NCBI GenBank assembly: GCA_964444795.1
Contig: CAYUIQ010000300.1
Location: forward strand, 1 to 9,683
Direction: 5' to 3'
DNA length: 9,683 nucleotides
Source: JABMRP01 sp964444795
GTDB taxonomy: Bacteria > Planctomycetota > Planctomycetia > Pirellulales > Thermoguttaceae
The notes below the pieces were generated by a model. That model was not told the origin of the DNA and ran no database searches. It saw only the letters and a program-made list of their open reading frames with translations. Position numbers and translations under genes: made by a program. Within the stretch, counting starts at the first letter, position 1. Each line of letters starts with the position of its first letter. Below, one piece after another: positions 1 through 5,309 of this stretch.

Positions 1-432
1 AACCCCAAGTTCTTCCTGGTAACGGAGAAAACCTACAAGGACTTTATTGTCGAGGTGGAAGTTAACGTGCCGGTGGGCGGTAATAGCGGCGTGCAGTTCC
101 GCTGCCACTACAAGAAGAACAAGCTCTGGGGTTATCAGGCGGAAGTCGATACGTCGGGGCGCAAATGGGCCGGCGGACTGTACGACGAAGGACGCCGCGG
201 TTGGCTCAACCCGCTCAAAGATAAGCCCGAGGCACAGGCCGCGTTCAAGAACGGCCAGTGGAACAAATATCGCATCGAAGCGGTCGGCGACCATTTACAG
301 ATTTGGGTCAACGGCATCCAGACGACCGACTTCCACGACGGCGAAGACACCGAAGGCCACATCGCCCTGCAACACCACGGCGAAAAGGGCAAGGTCTATC
401 GATTCCGCAACGCGCGGATTAAGGAACTTTGA
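1..432 (+). CDS. DUF1080 / 3-keto-disaccharide hydrolase domain protein (3' end, partial)
   Basis: Frame 1 is open from the first base, so the 5' end lies outside the window; 143 residues are visible. The visible part matches my memory of the C-terminal half of the 3-keto-disaccharide hydrolase domain (DUF1080), a concanavalin-A-like beta-sandwich very common in planctomycetes. Typical pieces are SGVQFRCHY, GYQAEVDTS, GGLYDEGRRGWL, WNKYRIEAVGDHLQIWVNG, TTDFHDGED, GHIALQHHG and a final FRNARIKEL. Family members are usually exported or periplasmic and act on, or bind, oxidised disaccharides and other glycans; any signal peptide here would be upstream. A GTG at 55 is only an internal codon, because the domain continues upstream of it (residues NPKFFLVTEKTYKDFIVEVE). 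No terminator is obvious after the stop. Domain call is confident; the substrate is unknown. Confidence 0.88.
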   Translation, partial: NPKFFLVTEKTYKDFIVEVEVNVPVGGNSGVQFRCHYKKNKLWGYQAEVDTSGRKWAGGLYDEGRRGWLNPLKDKPEAQAAFKNGQWNKYRIEAVGDHLQIWVNGIQTTDFHDGEDTEGHIALQHHGEKGKVYRFRNARIKEL

Positions 433-560
433 GCCCTTTTGTCCTTCGCTTTCGGTTCGGAATTCGTCTTGGCGTCGGCCCTGTTGCGGATGTGATCTTC
501 TGTTGTGGGGGACCTCGACAACACAACCACTGGGGGGGGCGTACTGGCTGCCAACTGCCA

Positions 561-590
561 TTGCCCGAAACGGGCTCGGACGGCTATATT
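561..590 (+). promoter_or_regulatory. Possible sigma70-like promoter for the 682-1470 gene
   Basis: TTGCCC (561-566) and TATATT (585-590) are separated by 18 bp, which would place transcription start near 597, about 85 nt before the TTG start at 682. It lies in the 249-bp gap (433-681), where I see no gene. An 8-G run at 532-539 lies just upstream. This rests on motif resemblance only. Confidence 0.35.
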
Positions 591-681
591 CGACGCTCCG
601 GTCGGGGATTCCGATCGGCGACGCGGGGAATCCCCGCCAGTCACAAGCGTTTCTTCGGCAGCACGGCAGAAGGAGGTGCCC

Positions 682-1470
682 TTGGCCACGGAATCATCGA
701 CGGCGACATCGCTGCGCGCGGTGGTGATGCTGACGTGCCTGGTCGCGATCCCCGCAGTGGCGATTTTCGGCGGAGGGTTGCCCCTGTGGGTGCAATCGCG
801 GCTGCCATGGCTGGCACAGAACCAAGACACTTCGGCGGACGAAACCGCCCCGGGAAACCAGGCGTCGGTCTTGCCGGCGGATCCGCGCTTTGCCGGCCAG
901 AACCCACCGCGGTCGCAGCCCGGAGCAACGCCGGGCCAACGCGGCGCGACGCCCGGCGGTATCCAGTACCCCCGATCGTCTTTACCCGCGCCCGGAAATA
1001 CGACCCAACGGTTGCCCGACCTGGCAGGTGCCGGGCGTGCGGCGACGAATCCGCCGGGCCGCGTGCCGCCGGTCGGCTCGGCGACCTCGTTGCCTCTAGC
1101 ACGGCCCGGTCAGGAGGATAATGCCCCAACGCCCGGCGGTGTGGTGCCGGCCGGATACGTTGCTCCCCTCGGGGGGCCGTCACCGCCGCGGGAAGCGGCC
1201 AATTCACCGACGTCGCATCGCCCGACTTCCGACCGGCCGACGGATCGCTTTTCGGAGATCGGCCAGCGGCTTCGCCGATTGGGGGCGACCTACGTGTTGC
1301 TGGAAACGCTGGGAAACGACATGCAAACGTATCGTTTCCTCTGCATGATGGCCTTGGGCGGTGATCCGAGTTGTACGCGGCTCTTCGAGGCGACCAGCAG
1401 CAGCCCGTTGCAGGCTATGGATCGTGTGCTGGCCGAAGTGGAAGCCTGGAAGGCGGCACGCCCGCAGTGA
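682..1470 (+). CDS. Membrane-anchored Pro-rich conserved planctomycete protein, function unknown
   Basis: The start is set at TTG 682 because AGGAGG (671-676) sits 5 nt before it. The frame stays open further upstream, but without a comparable ribosome-binding site and with non-conserved-looking sequence. The product is 262 residues. Residues about 13-36 are one hydrophobic segment (VVMLTCLVAIPAVAIFGGG), a likely uncleaved membrane anchor. Residues about 50-187 are a Pro/Gly/Ala/Ser-rich, probably disordered linker with repeated PGG and TPG pieces. Residues about 189-262 are a compact helical-looking domain (RFSEIGQRLRRLGATYVLLE, then NDMQTYRFLCMMALGG and FEATSSSPLQAMDRVLAEVE). I recall similar C-terminal domains in planctomycete hypothetical proteins beside scpB. 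No catalytic motif is recognised. It ends 47 nt before scpB in the same direction, so they are likely cotranscribed, and it could be a membrane-linked adaptor; that role is inference only. Confidence 0.75.
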   Translation: MATESSTATSLRAVVMLTCLVAIPAVAIFGGGLPLWVQSRLPWLAQNQDTSADETAPGNQASVLPADPRFAGQNPPRSQPGATPGQRGATPGGIQYPRSSLPAPGNTTQRLPDLAGAGRAATNPPGRVPPVGSATSLPLARPGQEDNAPTPGGVVPAGYVAPLGGPSPPREAANSPTSHRPTSDRPTDRFSEIGQRLRRLGATYVLLETLGNDMQTYRFLCMMALGGDPSCTRLFEATSSSPLQAMDRVLAEVEAWKAARPQ

Positions 1471-1517
1471 GTTTGCGCGGATTTTCAAGGGGAACTTCGC
1501 TAAGGGAGTACGCTCTA

Positions 1518-2720
1518 GTGGCCGTGTCCAGCCGCGGTACACCCGGCCGGTTGCGGGGTTCGACCCAGCATTCGGGAAGGTGCTGTCCCACGCGCCTCGG
1601 GAGGCCCCCATCGGGGATCTCCGGCGGTGGCGAGATTTGGCGCCGGCTGGGGAGGGTGCCGGACTCGGACGCATGGGTCAGAATCGACGGGCCCACCGCC
1701 CGAAGCCCCCGGCTGGCGCGACTCGAGGCCGTGTTGTTGCTGGCCGGCGAACCACTGCCCAGCCGCAAGTTGGCGCAGTATGCCGACTTGGCGGACGGGA
1801 CCGAGGCGCGTACACTAGTCCGCAAGCTCAACGGATTGTACGATACGGAAGGTTGTGCCTTTCGCGCCGAAGAGGTGGCGGGCGGATTTCGGCTCTTGAC
1901 CCGGCAAAAGTTCGCTCCCTGGCTACGCCGGTTGGCAACCGGGCCCGTCGAAGTGCGGCTTTCCGGACCCGCCATGGAAACGCTGGCCGTCGTGGCCTAC
2001 CAACAACCCGTGTTGCGGGCTGACGTGGAAGCCATTCGAGGAGTACAATGTGGTGAGATTCTTCGGCAACTCATGGAACGCGAACTCGTGCGCATCGCCG
2101 GGCGGTCCGACGAACTGGGGAGACCTTTCCTCTATGGAACCACCAAACACTTCCTGGCCGTCTTCGGCCTGAGAAACTTGGAGGAACTGCCGCGAATCGC
2201 GCCGGGGGCAACCGATCCCTCCCAGACCACCCACGACACCCCCTCGACACTGGACGATGATGCGACTGATCTTGACAAGGAGCCCGAATTGAACACCGCG
2301 ATGAAAGAAGACATGATATCCGAGAACGTCGTGGGCGATCCGTCGCCCGAAGAAGCTGCTGGCACGGTTGCCGACGAGCATCTCGACAACGACCTGGACT
2401 ACGACGATCTGGACGATGACGATCTGGACGATGACGATCTGGACGATGACGATCTGGACGACGATGACCTCGACGACGATGACCTGGACGACGATGACTT
2501 CAATGAGGATGAGGATGACGAGGACGACGAGTTCGAAGAAAACCAATGGGAGGAGGTCGGCGACGAGGTCGACGACGAAGAGGGAAAAGACGGCAAGAAA
2601 GACGGCGGCGACGACGATGACCAGTGGGACGAGGGCGACGAGGACGAAGAAGAGTGGGACGACGAGGACTGGGAAGAGGACGGCGACGACTTCTGGGACA
2701 AAGACGACAAGGACAAATAG
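1518..2720 (+). CDS. scpB: Segregation and condensation protein ScpB with a long acidic C-terminal tail
   Basis: ScpB forms a dimer that binds the kleisin ScpA and, with SMC, makes the bacterial condensin that organises and segregates chromosomes. The core lies at about residues 65-227 as two winged-helix domains. It shows LEAVLLLAGEPLPSRKLAQ, the hallmark LAVVAYQQPVLRADVEAIRG, and GRPFLYGTTKHFLAVFGL followed by LEELP. GTG 1518 is chosen because AAGGGAG (1502-1508) lies 9 nt upstream; earlier in-frame starts would overlap the preceding gene. The product is 400 residues, against roughly 180-250 for many family members. The excess is an N-terminal stretch of about 60 residues and a tail (about 245-400) dominated by Asp and Glu. 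The tail includes DDLDD pentapeptide repeats and scattered Trp (DDQWDEG, EEEWDDEDWEEDGDD). No scpA is in the window. A hairpin follows at 2746-2763. Confidence 0.9.
   Translation: MAVSSRGTPGRLRGSTQHSGRCCPTRLGRPPSGISGGGEIWRRLGRVPDSDAWVRIDGPTARSPRLARLEAVLLLAGEPLPSRKLAQYADLADGTEARTLVRKLNGLYDTEGCAFRAEEVAGGFRLLTRQKFAPWLRRLATGPVEVRLSGPAMETLAVVAYQQPVLRADVEAIRGVQCGEILRQLMERELVRIAGRSDELGRPFLYGTTKHFLAVFGLRNLEELPRIAPGATDPSQTTHDTPSTLDDDATDLDKEPELNTAMKEDMISENVVGDPSPEEAAGTVADEHLDNDLDYDDLDDDDLDDDDLDDDDLDDDDLDDDDLDDDDFNEDEDDEDDEFEENQWEEVGDEVDDEEGKDGKKDGGDDDDQWDEGDEDEEEWDDEDWEEDGDDFWDKDDKDK
2403..2498 (+). repeat. 15-bp in-frame tandem repeat encoding DDLDD
   Basis: The unit GACGATCTGGACGAT is repeated about 6.4 times within scpB. 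The first three to four copies are nearly identical in DNA. The later ones drift at third positions (CTC/CTG, GAC/GAT) while still encoding the same peptide. Leucine (finally Phe) recurs exactly every 15 nt from 2394 to 2499. DNA identity in the early copies suggests recent expansion, so copy number may vary between strains. Confidence 0.9.
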
Positions 2721-2745
2721 CGTCGTCGCGTAACTCCGTGTAAGT

Positions 2746-2763
2746 CCCGGCACTTGTGCCGGG
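2746..2763 (+). terminator. Strong GC-rich hairpin after scpB, possible terminator
   Basis: CCCGGCAC (2746-2753), TT, then GTGCCGGG (2756-2763) form a perfect 8-bp inverted repeat 26 nt past the scpB stop. No T-run follows directly; the nearest T-rich piece (CCCTTTCTTG) is about 17 nt downstream. It is therefore not a classical intrinsic terminator. It could be a 3'-end stabiliser or a dispersed palindrome. It does separate scpB from the next promoter. Confidence 0.4.
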
Positions 2764-2799
2764 GCAGATCGCTTATTGGGCCCTTTCTTGCGTCGACTC

Positions 2800-2829
2800 T
2801 TGACGCCCGGCGGTCGGCGGCGATAGAAT
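2800..2829 (+). promoter_or_regulatory. Sigma70-like promoter of the thiF-like/moaD-like operon
   Basis: TTGACG (2800-2805), an 18-bp spacer and TAGAAT (2824-2829) give a close match to the housekeeping consensus. Predicted start of transcription is about 2836, 56 nt before the ATG at 2892. This is the best promoter match in the window and argues that the downstream pair is transcribed independently of scpB. Confidence 0.6.
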
Positions 2830-2833
2830 TTCG

Positions 2834-2866
2834 CCTCGGTTGCCCTCACCTGGAATCGAACCGAGG
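2834..2866 (+). promoter_or_regulatory. Inverted repeat at the predicted transcript start of the thiF-like operon
   Basis: CCTCGGTT (2834-2841) and AACCGAGG (2859-2866) form a perfect 8-bp inverted repeat with a 17-nt loop, starting at about the predicted +1. A competing stem, GCCCTC (2842-2847) with GAGGGC (2863-2868), overlaps its right arm. The Shine-Dalgarno GGAGG (2878-2882) lies just after. It could be a repressor operator or a 5'-end hairpin. The structure is visible; its function is inference. Confidence 0.35.
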
Positions 2867-2891
2867 GCCTTGATTTCGGAGGCTGACGTTG

Positions 2892-3653
2892 ATGACCGCC
2901 AAGCAGTTGACTCCCGAGGAATTAACCCGCTATGCGCGGCAAATTGGCCCCGGCGTGCTCAGCACCGAGGCCCAATTGCGATTGAAGCACGCGGCGGCGT
3001 TGGTCACTCGGGTCGGCGGGATGGGTGGCCCCGCATCCCTCTCGCTGGCGATGGCCGGCGTGGGACGCGTGATCATCGCCCACGGCGGCAACCTGATCTC
3101 ACCCGACCTGAACCGCCAGGTGCTCGGCTCCGAAAGCGGGCTCGACGAACCCCGCATGCCGAATTTCGCCGAATACCTGCAAACGATGAACCGCTTTGTC
3201 ACGGTCGAAGGGATCGATCACGAACCGGACGACGGCGAAGCGCTGGAACTGGCCCGGCGCGTGAACGTCATTCTCTCGTGTCCCCCGGGGTTCGAGGAGC
3301 GGATGCGTCTGAACCGGGTTGCGGTGGCCGCGGGCGTCCCGCTGATCGACGCGGCCCAGTGGGGGATGAGCGGAACGCTGATGGTCGTCAAACCGGGCGA
3401 GACGGCCTGCCTGCGGTGCGTCTATCCCGAGCAACCGGAATTCGAAGAGATGTTTCCCGTGGTGGGCGGCATTTCGTCGGCCATTGGGGCTTTGGCCGCT
3501 TTGGAGGCAATCAAGATTCTCTCCGGCACGGGCAAGCCGATGTGGGGGCGTCTTTGGATGATCGATGCGCACCAGGGCCAGTCTTCCATGGTCGAACTGC
3601 AACGAAACCCCGATTGCCCCTGTTGCGGCTCGGGAACCGCGACGACTGGGTAA
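2892..3653 (+). CDS. ThiF/MoeB/HesA-family E1-like protein with altered ATP-site residues
   Basis: Family members adenylate the C-terminal Gly-Gly of a small ubiquitin-fold sulfur carrier (MoaD or ThiS). ATG 2892 is chosen with GGAGG (2878-2882) 9 nt upstream; the adjacent TTG 2889 is an alternative. The product is 253 residues, near MoeB length. Retained features are RYARQI (13-18), a glycine-rich Rossmann turn RVGGMGG (40-46), NRQ (74-76), zinc-type pairs CLRC (173-176) and CPCC (242-245), and AIKILSGTGKP near the end. Aligned from memory to E. coli MoeB, key positions differ. LLDFD becomes IIAHG, the K86 position is Arg88, the DCTDN block holding D130 reads SCPPG (129-133), and the CVEAGV cysteine position is Phe188. 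It may be a pseudoenzyme or a divergent ligase partner. The gene 37 nt downstream encodes a MoaD-like protein, which supports a functional pair. Confidence 0.88.
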   Translation: MTAKQLTPEELTRYARQIGPGVLSTEAQLRLKHAAALVTRVGGMGGPASLSLAMAGVGRVIIAHGGNLISPDLNRQVLGSESGLDEPRMPNFAEYLQTMNRFVTVEGIDHEPDDGEALELARRVNVILSCPPGFEERMRLNRVAVAAGVPLIDAAQWGMSGTLMVVKPGETACLRCVYPEQPEFEEMFPVVGGISSAIGALAALEAIKILSGTGKPMWGRLWMIDAHQGQSSMVELQRNPDCPCCGSGTATTG

Positions 3654-3690
3654 CTCGCCACGGCCGCCCCTAAGGAAAATCCCACCGACC

Positions 3691-3951
3691 ATGAACATAA
3701 GCATCGTCGTCTCCGGCCGAAGCTACGACACGGCCGAATCGCTACCCGATCAACTCACCCTGCCCGAGGGCTGCTCGCTGGACGAGGCGCTGGAGGAACT
3801 GGCCAGCCGTCTTCCCGAGGGAAAAACTCTGCCGGCAACCTGTCTGCTGGCCGTGTCCGGCCTCCATCTCGGCACGCTGGGTAATCACCGCCGGTACGCA
3901 TTGAAAGAGGGCGACCAACTCGTGCTGGTCGCCCCCGTGGCTGGTGGATAA
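3691..3951 (+). CDS. MoaD/ThiS-family ubiquitin-like sulfur-carrier protein
   Basis: This is an 86-residue protein with the beta-grasp length and pattern of MoaD/ThiS. It has a beta-rich start (MNISIVVSGRSYDTAESL), a helix with EGCSLDEALEELASRLPEG, and the ending KEGDQLVLVAPVAGG. The C-terminal Gly-Gly is the residue pair that E1-like enzymes adenylate and convert to thiocarboxylate. The PVAGG ending resembles MoaD more than ThiS. Start is ATG 3691; a weak AAGGA (3672-3676) lies 14 nt upstream. It is 37 nt after the E1-like gene on the same strand, so the two are very likely one operon and partners. No moaE, thiG, moeA or other cofactor gene is present, so molybdopterin, thiamine or another thio-transfer role cannot be decided. 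Confidence 0.85.
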   Translation: MNISIVVSGRSYDTAESLPDQLTLPEGCSLDEALEELASRLPEGKTLPATCLLAVSGLHLGTLGNHRRYALKEGDQLVLVAPVAGG

Positions 3952-3968
3952 GGGCGAAATCGCGCCCT
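3909..3968. terminator. Two consecutive hairpins between convergent genes, possible bidirectional terminator
   Basis: A 9-bp stem, GGGCGACCA (3909-3917) with TGGTCGCCC (3926-3934), lies in the last codons of the MoaD-like gene. A second stem, AGGGCG (3951-3956) with CGCCCT (3963-3968), begins at its last stop base. The aldolase gene converges with its stop at 3985, leaving 33 bp between genes. Neither stem has a T-run, so the call rests on position and structure alone. Confidence 0.35.
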
Positions 3969-3984
3969 GCCTGCGAAACGCTGC

Positions 3985-4968
3985 CTACAGCGTCCCGCGC
4001 ACGCCTTCGAGTTGGCCGGCCGAACCGAGCTTGCCGTTCTTATGCGCGATGTAATCGGCGTAGGCGGGCATGAACAGTTTTCCCGGCGGACGCAGATCGA
4101 AGTTCTCGGGATCGTCGCGGAACGACTCGCGGTGAATCGCACACCAGACCAGCCGCCCGTCGGTGTCGATGTTCACCTTGCAGACGCCCAGCTTCGCGGC
4201 GGGCAGGTATTGATCTTCGGCGACACCCTTGGCACCGCCCAGCTTGCCGCCGGCGTTGTTGATCCGGTCGACCCATGCCTTGGGCACGCTGCTGGAGCCG
4301 TGCATGACCAGCGGGAACCCAGCGGGTACGTTCTTCTGAATCTCCGTGAGCACGTCGAAGTGAAGGCCCTGGCTGCCGGCAAACTTGTAGGCACCGTGCG
4401 ACGTGCCGATGGCCACGGCCAGCGAATCGCAACTGCTCTTCTCGATGAACTCGGCCGCCTCGGCCGGGTTGGTCAGACAGGCTTCCTCTTCGGAAACCTG
4501 AACGTGTTCCTCGACGCCGCCGAGCATGCCCAACTCGGCCTCGACCACGATCCCCTTGTCGTGGGCCCGATCGGCCACCCGCTTGGTGATCGCGATGTTC
4601 TTGGCCAGTTTGAATTCCGAAGCGTCGATCATCACCGAACTGTAGAAGCCGCTCTCGATGCAGTCGTAGCAGGCTTCCTCGTCGCCGTGGTCGAGATGCA
4701 CGGCGAAGATGGCCTCGGGAAAGACCTCGCCGGCCGTACGGATCATCGCCTCAAGGAATCGCTTGTCGGTATAGGCCCGGGCACCTTTGGAGATTTGGAT
4801 AATAAACGGGGCGCTTTGGGAAGCATCAACCGGGTCGTCGTTCTTCTTGCTCTTTCCCAGGTTGCCCCGAAACAGACCGATCGTCTGTTCGAGATTGTTG
4901 ATATTGTAGGCTCCCACGGCATAGTTGCCGTAGGCATGTTTGAACAGCTCGGTCGTCGTCACAATCAT
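3985..4968 (-). CDS. fba: Class II fructose-bisphosphate aldolase
   Basis: Catalyses reversible cleavage of fructose-1,6-bisphosphate to glyceraldehyde-3-phosphate and dihydroxyacetone phosphate (EC 4.1.2.13), in cytosolic glycolysis and gluconeogenesis. Class II enzymes use a divalent metal, usually zinc. Start ATG (4966-4968) is chosen because GAGGAG (4976-4981 on the complement) sits 7 nt upstream; the frame is open a few codons further. Product is 327 residues, normal for the family. Visible motifs: VGAYNINNLEQ near the N-terminus; HLDHGDE (91-97) with the likely catalytic Asp93 and metal ligand His94; VEAELGMLGG (142-151) with Glu145; GTSHGAYK (188-195) with His191; VMHGSSSVP (221-229) with His223; KVNIDTD (264-270) for phosphate binding. 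All expected active-site residues are present, so it should be active. It is monocistronic as far as visible, with a structured leader upstream. Confidence 0.96.
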   Translation of the reverse strand: MIVTTTELFKHAYGNYAVGAYNINNLEQTIGLFRGNLGKSKKNDDPVDASQSAPFIIQISKGARAYTDKRFLEAMIRTAGEVFPEAIFAVHLDHGDEEACYDCIESGFYSSVMIDASEFKLAKNIAITKRVADRAHDKGIVVEAELGMLGGVEEHVQVSEEEACLTNPAEAAEFIEKSSCDSLAVAIGTSHGAYKFAGSQGLHFDVLTEIQKNVPAGFPLVMHGSSSVPKAWVDRINNAGGKLGGAKGVAEDQYLPAAKLGVCKVNIDTDGRLVWCAIHRESFRDDPENFDLRPPGKLFMPAYADYIAHKNGKLGSAGQLEGVRGTL

Positions 4969-4970
4969 CA

Positions 4971-5024
4971 CTAAACTCCTCGGTTCCACCGCCGTCCGGG
5001 GGGGGACGTAGGCATGAAATACAT
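4971..5024 (-). other. Possible 17-codon leader ORF before the aldolase gene
   Basis: On the complement, an ATG at 5022-5024 opens a 17-residue ORF, MYFMPTSPPGRRWNRGV, ending in TAG 2 nt before the aldolase ATG. A GAGGAG (5037-5042) lies 12 nt before this ATG, and the ORF runs over an 8-C run (4998-5005) and over the aldolase ribosome-binding site. Close spacing of stop and start would allow translational coupling. The peptide has no recognisable attenuator codon run, so it could be chance. Confidence 0.22.
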
Positions 5025-5063
5025 CGCACCGGTAAACTCCTCGGCGCCTTCCAGAATTGGGTA

Positions 5064-5069
5064 ATTATA
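5064..5069 (-). promoter_or_regulatory. Perfect -10 box (TATAAT) of the aldolase gene
   Basis: The complement reads TATAAT at 5069-5064, exact consensus in otherwise GC-rich DNA. The expected -35 region (about 5087-5092) reads TGGCGA on the complement, a poor match. Transcription would start near 5057, giving a leader of about 88 nt that includes the duplicated GAGGAG blocks and the small leader ORF. Confidence 0.5.
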
Positions 5070-5132
5070 CCTCAGCCCCCATCGCTTCGCCATGACACCC
5101 CAGTGAGGGGGTATGCCGGGTGTCGCGCGTCG

Positions 5133-5155
5133 GTTTCCATGCTTTGCATGGGAAC
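5133..5155. repeat. REP-like hairpin element
   Basis: GTTTCCATGC (5133-5142), TTT, GCATGGGAAC (5146-5155) form a 10-bp stem with one G-U wobble and a 3-nt loop. I recall closely similar palindromes (CCCATGC-loop-GCATGGG) dispersed in intergenic DNA of planctomycete genomes, so a single copy of a REP-type repeat is plausible. Only one copy is in this window. Confidence 0.45.
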
Positions 5156-5234
5156 GAGGTCTCCTGGAAAATGGAGCGTCCTTGCGCAACCTTCTCCGCC
5201 CGGACCGTCTTCGAGGTGCCTGACGAGAGCGATC

Positions 5235-5254
5235 CTCCGCGGACGTCCGCGGAG
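5235..5254. repeat. Perfect 20-bp palindrome
   Basis: CTCCGCGGAC (5235-5244) is followed directly by its exact reverse complement (5245-5254). A weaker outer pair, GCGATCC (5229-5235) with GGATCGC (5265-5271), flanks it. It lies 55-75 nt before the ATG of the PSY-repeat gene. Such symmetry fits a dimeric regulator site or a dispersed palindrome; a spacer-less palindrome is a poor RNA hairpin. Confidence 0.5.
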
Positions 5255-5309
5255 TGACCTGTACGGATCGCCGTTCGTCCGGTTTCTACCCCCGAGAAGG
5301 AGAGAAATC

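Larger units (their letters stand above)
4969..5309. other. 341-bp divergent intergenic region (aldolase / PSY-repeat gene)
   Basis: No convincing full-length gene is seen here. From left to right it holds the aldolase leader with two copies of a 12-bp block (TAAACTCCTCGG at 4972-4983 and 5033-5044), the aldolase -10 box (5064-5069), a 7-bp inverted repeat GACACCC/GGGTGTC (5094-5124), a REP-like hairpin (5133-5155), a perfect 20-bp palindrome (5235-5254), and the ribosome-binding site of the 5310 gene. I could not identify a convincing promoter for the + strand gene. Confidence 0.7.

Noticed and set aside
532..539. 8-G run considered as a phase-variable tract
   Set aside because: It is noncoding, upstream of the putative -35, and one run of this length is unremarkable in GC-rich DNA without strain data.
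47..727. 226-codon plus-strand frame over the DUF1080 end and following gap
   Set aside because: It overlaps the DUF1080 frame out of phase, has Arg/Thr/Ser-rich low-complexity translation, and lacks a ribosome-binding site.
2403..2498. Short regular repeats considered as a CRISPR array
   Set aside because: The period is 15 bp with no spacers, in frame in scpB. It is a coding tandem repeat.
1923..2849. 308-codon minus-strand frame with a long Val/Ile-rich stretch resembling a membrane protein
   Set aside because: It is the complement of the Asp codons (GAC/GAT read as GTC/ATC) in the scpB tail. The hydrophobicity is an artefact and scpB is clearly the coding strand.
2851..2862. String TGGAATCGAACC resembling the complement of a tRNA T-arm
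   Set aside because: No acceptor, D or anticodon arm can be built around it on either strand. It belongs to the leader inverted repeat.
4012..4974. 320-codon plus-strand frame opposite the aldolase
   Set aside because: It is antisense to a gene with full active-site motifs. The long open frame follows from high GC third positions, and the translation matches no family.
5103..5309. N-terminal extension of the PSY-repeat protein from an upstream in-frame start
   Set aside because: The extension would run through the REP-like hairpin and palindrome and hide a clear signal peptide. ATG 5310 has a good ribosome-binding site 7 nt upstream.
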